This document shows, piece by piece, positions 1-6,366 of a stretch of DNA of 8,134 bases (the first letter of the stretch is position 1; the number at the start of each line of letters is the position of its first letter). The DNA lies in assembly GCA_002455175.1 (NCBI GenBank), contig DKKJ01000113.1:3298-11431 (forward strand), read 5' to 3'. This stretch comes from Opitutaceae bacterium UBA6669. Lineage in GTDB: Bacteria; Verrucomicrobiota; Verrucomicrobiia; Opitutales; Opitutaceae. The position numbers and the translations under genes were made by a program. The notes under the pieces were generated by a model. That model saw nothing but the letters and a program-made list of their open reading frames with translations, ran no database searches and was not told where the DNA came from.

Positions 1-225
1 GGAACCGGGCGATTATTCCTGGGGTAGCGTCGAACATTCCGCCGGGTATCCTCTCGCTCCGCTGCCCATTTGTCCACTGCCAAGCACGTCGCAGTTTCTC
101 AGAGTCCAGTGGCTACCCCCATATGGTGCCAGCGACACAGGGAAGCAGACGAGCAGGCAGCGGTCGGTTGTCATAGAACCATGAATACTCATTCACGGGC
201 AGAGAGACGAATACTGGGATGGCCC
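1..225. other. Left-edge stretch with no supported gene
   Basis: Nothing recognisable is encoded here. Two frames are open across most of it. One is on the plus strand from base 2 to a TGA at 182-184 (60 codons, entering from outside the window). The other is on the minus strand from an ATG at 190-192 to a stop at 13-15 (59 codons). They overlap, neither product resembles a family I know, and open frames of this length arise easily by chance at this base composition. The plus-strand frame could be the 3' end of a gene starting to the left. A weak inverted repeat (TGAAT/ATTCA at 182-186 and 191-195) lies downstream of the MarR gene but is too short to call a terminator. Confidence 0.3.
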
Positions 226-696
226 TTATGCGCCACTTAGATTCCAATCCCCGGTACTGGCGTAAATGGCATCGCGCAGGCGTCGCACCTCATTGTTGAG
301 CACACCTAAGGCTTCTGGGGTTTGACCCGACGCTTGGAGCAAGGCGTCTCCCAGACAGCCCGCCTTGGATTTCAGCGCGCCTCCAGACGCCGTGAGGGAG
401 ATGACCACCTGACGTTCGTTGTCGGGATTCCTCAATCGGCTTACTAGGCCAGCTGCTTCGAGCCGTTTCAATAACGGCGTGAGTGTGCTTGATTCTAGTG
501 CGAGCTGATCCGCGATACTGCCCACGCTCTGAGCATCCTCCCGCCAAAGCACATTGAGGACGAGATACTGCGGGTAAGTCAGCCCAAGCTCGTCGAGCAA
601 AGGCTTGTAAGCCCGCTGGATAGCCATGCTGGCCGAGTGGATCGAATAGCAGAGCTGCTGCTCTAGTGGAACGGGTCCTCTCGTTTGGGTTTTCAT
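226..696 (-). CDS. MarR-family transcriptional regulator, OhrR-type thiol sensor
   Basis: A 156-residue winged-helix repressor of the MarR family, closest in look to OhrR, which represses organic-peroxide or hypochlorite defence genes until a reactive cysteine is oxidised. The N-terminal block LEQQLCYSIHSAS, followed by the LDELGLTYPQYLVL dimer helix and the wing (RNPDNERQVVISLT), is the OhrR pattern. The conserved sensing cysteine is C16 counted from the chosen ATG. A second cysteine, C114, lies in the C-terminal half, so a two-cysteine disulfide mechanism is possible. The start is uncertain: a TTG at 712-714 would add six residues, and neither start has a clear Shine-Dalgarno. I prefer the ATG. 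The gene is divergent from the alpha/beta hydrolase, its likely target, and shares palindromic operators with it. Family assignment is firm. The actual inducer is inferred, because no ohr gene is visible next to it. Confidence 0.92.
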   Translation of the reverse strand: MKTQTRGPVPLEQQLCYSIHSASMAIQRAYKPLLDELGLTYPQYLVLNVLWREDAQSVGSIADQLALESSTLTPLLKRLEAAGLVSRLRNPDNERQVVISLTASGGALKSKAGCLGDALLQASGQTPEALGVLNNEVRRLRDAIYASTGDWNLSGA

Positions 697-738
697 CGCG
701 AGCACACTAAGCAAACAGCCATTCTTTGCGAATAATTA

Positions 739-750
739 TTATCGCGATAA
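739..750. promoter_or_regulatory. Palindromic operator candidate 1 (TTATCGCGATAA)
   Basis: Perfect 12-bp palindrome TTATCGCGATAA in the spacer between the divergent MarR and alpha/beta hydrolase genes. The same 12 bases recur 48 bp away. MarR dimers bind short AT-flanked palindromes of this size, so this is probably a regulator-binding site. I see no convincing -35/-10 pair to place it against. Confidence 0.6.
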
Positions 751-785
751 GATTTTTCTGGACATGGCCACAATTTCGGATTTTA

Positions 786-799
786 GTTATCGCGATAAC
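786..799. promoter_or_regulatory. Palindromic operator candidate 2 (GTTATCGCGATAAC)
   Basis: Perfect 14-bp palindrome containing the same 12-bp core as the site at 739-750. It lies about 30 bp upstream of the hydrolase ATG, where a bound repressor could block transcription. A further half-site-like TTTATC follows at 801-806. Two identical palindromes in one short control region are unlikely to be chance, but which protein binds is inferred from the adjacent MarR gene. Confidence 0.65.
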
Positions 800-829
800 A
801 TTTATCACAATTAACAAATAGCCATTACC

Positions 830-1612
830 ATGAAAACGATCACTTCCCTCTTCACCGCTCTCACGCTCGCCGCAGCACCTCTGTCGGCTGAAAGCGCCGC
901 GCAGGCCTCTTCGGTGACCCCAGTCAAAAACGTGGTCCTCGTTCACGGCGCCTTTGCCGACGGCTCTGGCTGGCGAGGCGTCTATGACCAACTCACGCAA
1001 CGCGGTTACCGCGTCACTATTGTTCAGAATCCCCTAACGTCCCTCGCCGACGACGTTGCGGCGACAAAACGGGCGCTTGATCGGCAAGACGGCCCCGTCA
1101 TTCTCGTCGGACATTCCTGGGGCGGCACAGTTATCACGGAAGCAGGAGTCGATCCTAAGGTGGCTGGTCTGGTGTACGTGTCGGCGCTTTCCCCTGACGC
1201 CGGTGAGACAACCGCGGAACAATACAATGGCTTCACGACACCGCCAGAGTTCGTACTCGACGCTAAAGCCGACGGTTTCGGCATCGTAAAATTAGAAAAC
1301 TTCAAAGCAGGTTTCGCTGCTGACACCAGCGACGCGGACGCCGCGTTCATGCGCGATTCTCAAGTGCCGATCAATCTCTCGGCTTTTGGCACAAAACTCA
1401 GTCATGCCGCTTGGCGCACCAAGCCCAGCTGGGCGGTCATCGCTAACCAAGACAAAGCCTTCGACATTCGCATGCTGCATAAAATGGCGCAGCGCATCGG
1501 CGCGAAGATCACAGAAGTCGATGCCAGCCACGCCCTCTTCATGACTCAACCCAAAGCGGTGGCTGACGTAATTGACCGCGCCGCGCAAAGCCTGGGAAAA
1601 ATCGCCAGATAG
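830..1612 (+). CDS. Exported alpha/beta hydrolase (esterase-like)
   Basis: A 260-residue alpha/beta-hydrolase-fold enzyme of the small HGAFADGSGW group, which includes esterases of the EstC and salicylate-ester type. Residues 1 to about 26 form a signal peptide (MKT start, hydrophobic stretch to about residue 19, alanine-rich end), so the enzyme should act in the periplasm or outside. The oxyanion region is VHGAFADGSGW (residues 38-48). The nucleophile elbow is GHSWGG with S96, the likely acid is D208 (in ANQDKAF), and the histidine is H234 (in DASHALF), giving a complete Ser-Asp-His triad. The start fits the signal peptide, though the upstream bases show no Shine-Dalgarno. It is divergent from the MarR regulator and probably controlled by it through the two palindromes. 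The natural ester or other substrate cannot be read from the sequence. Confidence 0.93.
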   Translation: MKTITSLFTALTLAAAPLSAESAAQASSVTPVKNVVLVHGAFADGSGWRGVYDQLTQRGYRVTIVQNPLTSLADDVAATKRALDRQDGPVILVGHSWGGTVITEAGVDPKVAGLVYVSALSPDAGETTAEQYNGFTTPPEFVLDAKADGFGIVKLENFKAGFAADTSDADAAFMRDSQVPINLSAFGTKLSHAAWRTKPSWAVIANQDKAFDIRMLHKMAQRIGAKITEVDASHALFMTQPKAVADVIDRAAQSLGKIAR

Positions 1613-1651
1613 ATCGACAGTTGACGCCCAGACTAGGCGCTTCGTCTTCTA

Positions 1652-1667
1652 CCGGAATTCTTTCCGG
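1652..1667. terminator. Small hairpin between convergent genes, possible terminator
   Basis: Inverted repeat CCGGAA-TTCT-TTCCGG (6-bp stem, 4-base loop) in the 103-bp gap where the hydrolase (plus) and the C-N hydrolase (minus) meet tail to tail. The position suits a bidirectional terminator, but there is no T-run on either side and the stem is short, so this is tentative. Confidence 0.35.
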
Positions 1668-1715
1668 AGACAGCGCTCACCCACGTGCCAGCGAGCGATG
1701 ACAAACTCCTTTCCG

Positions 1716-2630
1716 TTAATACGAATTTCGATCCCTCGATTTAGGATCGTCGACAACGGTTCCACTATTGAGTTTTCCATCGATCGCCGCGGCACGAAAA
1801 GGCCGACTGGCATCATAGTAAGGTCGATCCGTATCGACCAAGGTTACGATCACGCCAGGCACGTCTCTCACCAGTGTAGTCACCACGAGGCCGTCGGGAC
1901 CCACGACGCGTCCCTCCCAGCTAGGCGCGGCTGAACTATTGGTGAGCGAGATGGTCATTCCGTTCGAAGCCGCATGCGCCTGAGCGGTGAGCGGCATAAT
2001 TTTTGGGTGAATAGAGTCTTTCGACCCTCGAGCATTGTAGAAGGAATGAAACATGAGCTGGACACCCTGTTTCGCATACTGCCGATAAAGCTCGGGAAAA
2101 CGTACGTCGTAACAGATAAGCAGTCCACATTTCACACCATTGAGATCGAACGTCACAAAGTGATCTCCGGGCGAATAGTGCACTAGGTCCACGTTGGTGC
2201 AGAAACGTTTGTCGTAGCGGTCAACAATCACGCCTTGCGGACTGATCAGATAAAGCGAGTTGTGCGGCTTGTTCGGCGCCGACAGACGATGCGTTGCTCC
2301 GAGGACGACCCAAACGCGATGCTCAGCCGCTGCGGCCAAGATCCGTTGCAGTTGTTCCCGCTGCAGGTCCCAGGAGAAAGTCTCCAGCGATGCGTGATCC
2401 ACCCCGGCGTATCCTGACAAGGCAGTTTCCGGAAAGTGAACTACGTCTGCTCCTTTTTCGCGCGCTTCCGCAATCTGCCGAAGAATCCACTCAGCGTTTT
2501 CAGAAACCTGCGCCGAGACCGGAAATTGACAGGTCGCCACGCGAACCTGAGCCGCTTCAATCATTGGCCAAAACGTCAGCAGTCCAGCCGCGAAGACAAC
2601 CAACAGCCTGAAAAAAGAAAACCGGGGCAT
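1716..2630 (-). CDS. Exported carbon-nitrogen hydrolase (nitrilase superfamily)
   Basis: A 304-residue enzyme of the nitrilase/amidase superfamily, which hydrolyses non-peptide C-N bonds through a Glu-Lys-Cys triad. All three residues are visible, counted from the chosen start: E68 in HFPETALSGYAG, K141 in RYDKRFC and C173 in LLICYDVRFPE. The frame stays open upstream to 2828, but the ATG at 2628-2630 gives a basic start and a long hydrophobic stretch (MPRFSFFRLLVVFAAGLLTFW), followed by an IEAA end and then the first core strand QVRVATCQFPV. That is a signal peptide joined directly to the catalytic domain. Export is unusual for this mostly cytoplasmic superfamily. The gene is last in the run, 188 bp after the dehydrogenase, so it may also have its own promoter; I found no clear one. 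The bond it cuts is unknown. An amide or N-acyl sugar would suit the neighbours, but that is inference. Confidence 0.9.
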   Translation of the reverse strand: MPRFSFFRLLVVFAAGLLTFWPMIEAAQVRVATCQFPVSAQVSENAEWILRQIAEAREKGADVVHFPETALSGYAGVDHASLETFSWDLQREQLQRILAAAAEHRVWVVLGATHRLSAPNKPHNSLYLISPQGVIVDRYDKRFCTNVDLVHYSPGDHFVTFDLNGVKCGLLICYDVRFPELYRQYAKQGVQLMFHSFYNARGSKDSIHPKIMPLTAQAHAASNGMTISLTNSSAAPSWEGRVVGPDGLVVTTLVRDVPGVIVTLVDTDRPYYDASRPFRAAAIDGKLNSGTVVDDPKSRDRNSY

Positions 2631-2633
2631 ACC

Positions 2634-2646
2634 GCGCAGCCTGCGC
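2634..2646. repeat. Short GC-rich inverted repeat just upstream of the C-N hydrolase
   Basis: GCGCAG-C-CTGCGC, a perfect 6-bp inverted repeat around one central base, ends 4 bp from the amidohydrolase start codon. It could bind a dimeric regulator or affect translation, or be chance in GC-rich DNA. The rest of the 188-bp gap (2631-2818) shows no gene and no convincing promoter. Confidence 0.25.
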
Positions 2647-2818
2647 TTAGTATCCCGACAACGCAAGGAGTACCTCCCTCTGCCGAGCACGCGAATCTCG
2701 TCATCTGACGCATGGGATGACCGTCCGAACTCTGCAACGGGAGAGATCACTAAAATCCCTTGATGTCCGCAAGAACCGGACCGCAGTTCATAACTCCGCC
2801 CAAGCCTGCGCCAGTACC

Positions 2819-3607
2819 TTAGCAACAATAGACGCCCCCATTTATATCCAGGGTGACGCCAGTGATGAATCCGTCATATTCACCTGCGAGAAACGCAACT
2901 CCCCGAGCAACATCTTCCGGCATCCCCGCGCGCCGCAGGGGAATTTCCTGAATTGTTTTCCGCGCCGACTCAGGCGTCGTGTGCTCAGCGTGAAAGCGGG
3001 TGCCCAAAATCAGTCCCGGAGCCACAGCATTGACACGAATCCCATGGGGAGCGAGTTCGGTGGAGAGTGCACGCGTTAAGGTAATCACCGCTCCCTTAGC
3101 CGTCGCGTAAGCGAGAGAACCGGCGTGTCCTCCTTTACGGCCAGCAAGCGAAGCAAGATTCACGATACTAGCACCCCCTCGAATCGACAAATGGGGCACC
3201 GCAGCGCGAATAACATAAACCAGAGAGCCTAAATTCACGTCCTGAGTGTGACGCCAGAACGTTGCGTCCAGCTCCAGCAAAGTCTTCCGAGCGATCAAAG
3301 CGCCAGCATTGTTGATCAGAATATCAAGTGCACCGAGCCACTTCGTGGCCTGTTCTACCATCGACGCAGCCTCCGTTTCTACCGTCAGATCTGCCTGAAA
3401 CGTGGCACAACGTAGCCCCTGGGCCACTGCCTCCTGCCTCACTTCCTCTGCTCCCTCCGCGCTTCGGTGATAATGAAGCGCAACCGCGCACCCACAACGC
3501 AGAAGCTCACGCGCAATCGCCTGTCCAAGACCCTGGCCACCACCAGTGACAATCGCATGGCGAAGGTGCAAGCGATGAGGAGCCGAAGAGAGAGGAACCG
3601 TTTTCAT
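2819..3607 (-). CDS. Short-chain dehydrogenase/reductase (SDR)
   Basis: A 262-residue classical SDR, cytoplasmic, expected to oxidise or reduce a hydroxyl/keto group with NAD(P). The order of motifs is standard: nucleotide-binding TGGGQGLG (21-28), NNAG (99-102), catalytic N125 in DVNLGS, S153 in NLASLAG, and Y167 with K171 in YATAK. PG at 197-198 and the C-terminal LDINGG are also typical. The second strand ends HYHRSAEG, with R48 and S49 placed where NADP-preferring members carry a basic residue, so NADP use is likely but not certain. It begins 34 bp after the sialidase-like gene and is probably co-transcribed with it. Its job in the locus may be interconverting a sugar or keto-acid intermediate. 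The substrate cannot be read from the sequence. The protein ends in two cysteines, which is unremarkable for activity. Confidence 0.93.
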   Translation of the reverse strand: MKTVPLSSAPHRLHLRHAIVTGGGQGLGQAIARELLRCGCAVALHYHRSAEGAEEVRQEAVAQGLRCATFQADLTVETEAASMVEQATKWLGALDILINNAGALIARKTLLELDATFWRHTQDVNLGSLVYVIRAAVPHLSIRGGASIVNLASLAGRKGGHAGSLAYATAKGAVITLTRALSTELAPHGIRVNAVAPGLILGTRFHAEHTTPESARKTIQEIPLRRAGMPEDVARGVAFLAGEYDGFITGVTLDINGGVYCC

Positions 3608-3641
3608 CAGTAGGGTGCCGACAAGTTTGCCGGATCAGGAC

Positions 3642-4850
3642 TCAATTAAGCGGAAAAACAGAGTTTGGTGTGGTCCAATGGATCTTGACCAGAAACACCC
3701 GACGGATCCCAGACCGGTTTTGAGAAAGCCCCATCTCCGAGGTAATGATCCATGTCTCGTTAGGACTGGCGTTCACTACACCAAAGTTACCTAAATCAGC
3801 ACCTTCTTCAGGTACTACCACTCGTTCCGTGTGTTTGATAAGGCACAGACGCTCAACATCGACTTGAGCCATGAAGAGCGGAGCCCGGTGACGAAACACA
3901 TGGTCGTTGTTTGCCCCCTTCCGGGTATAAACGAGAAAAAGTCCGTCTCGATGCGTCACCCAATGTTGCTGCGTATTGTAGCTGCCAACCGGACTACCAT
4001 CATCATATTTCCATTCAACGACCGGCGTGAAGGAAAGTCCATCGCTACTGCGGGCAACAAATGCCGTGCGCTCCGATCGCAGGGTGAGAAAGTACTCTCC
4101 ACGGAAGCGAGTCAGCGAAGGCTCGAAAAGAGGAGCATTCCCTGGCCCTTTTAGCACAACTCCCTGCTCTTTATAGGCGAGTGTTTTGCCATCGAAGCCA
4201 CATCGTAAAACAGCGGTGACGTAGGGGGCATCTAACTTTTCCTGACGATATCTCACGGGTAACAAGATGTCGCCGTCATCAAGATCCCATCGCTGGACAC
4301 AACCGGTGTTGGGCGCAATGATCCGTTGTCCATCGCGATCACGAAGCGGGAGGTCCACCGTCATCAGGTCACTCCATTGATTGTCCACAGGATTAAACGT
4401 CGCATAAGCGACACGCTCGAGAGAGCGGTCCTCTTTCTTTCCACCCAGAAAGCTGAAGGTCTTTCCTGTCGCCAAAACGTGACGAGAACGCTCATGCCAT
4501 TTAGGCGAAACGTCCCCAATCACCCGTTCAATTCCATCGCCGACCTCGCGTCGGGTCAGGGACGGTATGCGATGAGGTGCGCCCCACCCAACACCGTCGT
4601 TGCTTTCCATCATCCACAAATCCCGATACCCATGAGTGCCTCGTACGTCCGTGTCTTGAGTCGTCAGCAAAAACCGTCCAGGCGTTCCCGGCACAGGCGT
4701 CCCTCTCGTTTGTGAGTAGTAAGTACTTTCGGAACCGGAAAGAATCGGTATTGGCGAAGCGACTTCGAACTCGACATCAGTGGCACCGGCCTGAGCCGCG
4801 AAAAACGCGACGAGGAAACCCAATCTGAATCGGTGGAACAAGGATTCCAT
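3642..4850 (-). CDS. Exported sialidase-like (BNR-type) beta-propeller protein
   Basis: A 402-residue secreted protein of the sialidase/neuraminidase beta-propeller superfamily. The ATG at 4848-4850 is chosen because it opens a signal peptide (MESLFHRFRLGFLVAFFAAQAGA, likely cut after residue 23). The in-frame TTG 14 codons upstream would bury that peptide. The body shows repeating strands and SxDGxxW/F turns at 83-89 and 268-274 that resemble Asp-box turns but do not have the exact SxDxGxxW spacing. The classical N-terminal FRIP arginine motif is absent. A stretch near 296-330 (HWVTHRDGLFLVYTRKGANN and the following HRAPLF) is a pattern I associate with sialidase-annotated proteins of Verrucomicrobiota and Planctomycetota. 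I cannot assign the arginine triad or Tyr/Glu pair, so it could be a true sialidase, another glycosidase or lyase, or a binding protein. It follows the symporter by 75 bp, which supports an extracellular glycan-release role. Confidence 0.82.
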   Translation of the reverse strand: MESLFHRFRLGFLVAFFAAQAGATDVEFEVASPIPILSGSESTYYSQTRGTPVPGTPGRFLLTTQDTDVRGTHGYRDLWMMESNDGVGWGAPHRIPSLTRREVGDGIERVIGDVSPKWHERSRHVLATGKTFSFLGGKKEDRSLERVAYATFNPVDNQWSDLMTVDLPLRDRDGQRIIAPNTGCVQRWDLDDGDILLPVRYRQEKLDAPYVTAVLRCGFDGKTLAYKEQGVVLKGPGNAPLFEPSLTRFRGEYFLTLRSERTAFVARSSDGLSFTPVVEWKYDDGSPVGSYNTQQHWVTHRDGLFLVYTRKGANNDHVFRHRAPLFMAQVDVERLCLIKHTERVVVPEEGADLGNFGVVNASPNETWIITSEMGLSQNRSGIRRVFLVKIHWTTPNSVFPLN

Positions 4851-4925
4851 GGAAGGAGAATAGCGGAGATTAAGTGATCGTGCGAAATTCAAGTACTAGG
4901 AAAATTGTAAGGCTTTAATCTGCGG

Positions 4926-6356
4926 CTAAGGGCGAGCTATCCGCAGCCTCCACAATGAGGAGATCAGCAATCCGCCGAAAAAGGAAATACCGGCGGAGAA
5001 TGGGCCAAACCACATGAAGGAGACCTCTGTGGTGATCTCTAGCGCCACGACCGCAATCGTTCCCAAGATCAAACCCCAAAAAGCTCCTGGGGCATTGGCG
5101 TTCCGGCAGAGGGTGCCAAGCAAAAATGTGCCCACGAGACTGCCTCCAAAGAGGTTGATGATACGGTTGCTCGCATCGAGTAAGTTTCCGAACTGCCCGC
5201 CAAAACAGGCGAGCCCCGTAGTGATGCCACCAAATACCAACGTGATCCACCGTGCGCTGGCAAGAGTAGGTGTACGTTTGCTGATAGCAGGCACCAAGTC
5301 GGCGAGCGTCACCGTCGCAAGAGAGTTCAGTACAGAGCTGATCGTCGACATCGAGGCAGCGAGCACAGCACCCACCAACAGTCCTTTCATGCCTACAGGC
5401 ATTTCCTCAACAATGAACTTCGCGTAGATGCGATTGGCAGAGCTTTCCAACCCTCCCTTTTCAGGATGAAGGCTGTAAAAAGCAAACAACGCGGTTCCGA
5501 TAAAAAACAGTCCAAATCCAACGACCACCAAAGCAAGGTGAGAAAAAATCATGGCTACATTGGCATCACGCGCCGTTCGGGTCGTGAGGTACCGCTGGAT
5601 CTCTGCCTGATCCGTACCAAACTGAGATATGATCATGAACATACCGCCGAATACACAACCCCAGAAGGTATATGTCTGCGTCCAGTCGGTGGAAAAATTG
5701 AAGAAATCGAGACGACCACTTCGATCAGCGATGTCGATGATCGTAGACACGCCCCCGTCGACTTGACTCAGGACGACCGAAATTGTGGCGATAATTCCGC
5801 CGACGAATACTCCCAGTTGCAGCGTATCAGTCCAAATGACCGCTTTGATTCCGCCGACTAAGGTATAAAGGGCTGTCACCATCCCAACAGTAATCGTAAT
5901 GACTCCAAACGGCAAAGGAACGATCTCCGCGAGCACCAACGATGAAGCATAAATGACCACGGATAAGTACCCACATTTCAAAAAGACGAACATACAGGCC
6001 GAAAGAAGCCGCGTCCTACGATCAAATCGACGCTCAAGGTATTCGTAGATAGAATACACTCCCATCTTGTAGAAGAGCGGAAGCAAAATGCAGCAGATGA
6101 TCAGCAAGGCAAACGGAACGGCTAGTCGAAACTGCAGCCAATTGTAGTTCGTGCTGAAAGCGAGACCAGGACTCCCTAGATAGGACACTCCACTCACAAT
6201 GGTAGCGACCCCCGAACACATCGCAGCCCACCATGGGATGCTGCGATCACCGTGAAAAAAGTCCTTAATGGTCTTCTGGCCTGTCCCGACAAACCAACCT
6301 AATCCCAACGTCGCGACAAAATAGACGGCAATGAGGCAATAGTCGAGAGTACCCAT
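4926..6356 (-). CDS. Sodium:solute symporter (SSS family)
   Basis: A 476-residue inner-membrane transporter of the SSS family, which imports sugars, sialic acid, amino acids or vitamins with sodium. About 13 hydrophobic segments can be traced, the first near residues 4-24. Family signatures are GGIKAVIWTDTLQ (168-180), GTDQAEIQRYL (247-257) and AASMSTISSVLNS (333-345), the last lying in the helix that carries sodium-site serines in this family. Length and ends are normal, with no sign of truncation. It starts 10 bp after the aldolase stop codon, so the two are almost certainly translated from one message, and the pairing suggests it brings in the aldolase substrate. SSS proteins near NAL-like lyases are often sialic acid transporters, but the same family takes many solutes, so the substrate is inferred from context only. 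Confidence 0.95.
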   Translation of the reverse strand: MGTLDYCLIAVYFVATLGLGWFVGTGQKTIKDFFHGDRSIPWWAAMCSGVATIVSGVSYLGSPGLAFSTNYNWLQFRLAVPFALLIICCILLPLFYKMGVYSIYEYLERRFDRRTRLLSACMFVFLKCGYLSVVIYASSLVLAEIVPLPFGVITITVGMVTALYTLVGGIKAVIWTDTLQLGVFVGGIIATISVVLSQVDGGVSTIIDIADRSGRLDFFNFSTDWTQTYTFWGCVFGGMFMIISQFGTDQAEIQRYLTTRTARDANVAMIFSHLALVVVGFGLFFIGTALFAFYSLHPEKGGLESSANRIYAKFIVEEMPVGMKGLLVGAVLAASMSTISSVLNSLATVTLADLVPAISKRTPTLASARWITLVFGGITTGLACFGGQFGNLLDASNRIINLFGGSLVGTFLLGTLCRNANAPGAFWGLILGTIAVVALEITTEVSFMWFGPFSAGISFFGGLLISSLWRLRIARP

Positions 6357-6366
6357 GAGACGGAGT

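Noticed and set aside
2..184. Plus-strand open frame entering from the left edge
   Set aside because: Sixty codons with no recognisable family and only a modest third-position bias; an equally long frame is open on the other strand.
182..195. TGAAT/ATTCA inverted repeat as terminator of the MarR gene
   Set aside because: A five-base AT-rich stem with no following T-run is too weak to support.
2631..2828. N-terminal extension of the C-N hydrolase to 2828 (66 extra residues)
   Set aside because: The extension resembles no domain, overlaps the dehydrogenase, and would bury a clear signal peptide that starts at 2630.
3328..3549. Proline-rich plus-strand open frame
   Set aside because: Antisense to the dehydrogenase with its motifs in frame on the other strand; the proline richness is a frame artefact.
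4851..4892. Upstream TTG start for the sialidase-like protein
   Set aside because: It would place 14 residues before a well-formed signal peptide; the ATG at 4848-4850 gives a normal leader.
5014..5427. Plus-strand open frame of 137 codons
   Set aside because: It lies wholly antisense to the symporter, and its composition is what an antisense frame of a membrane protein gives; no family resemblance.
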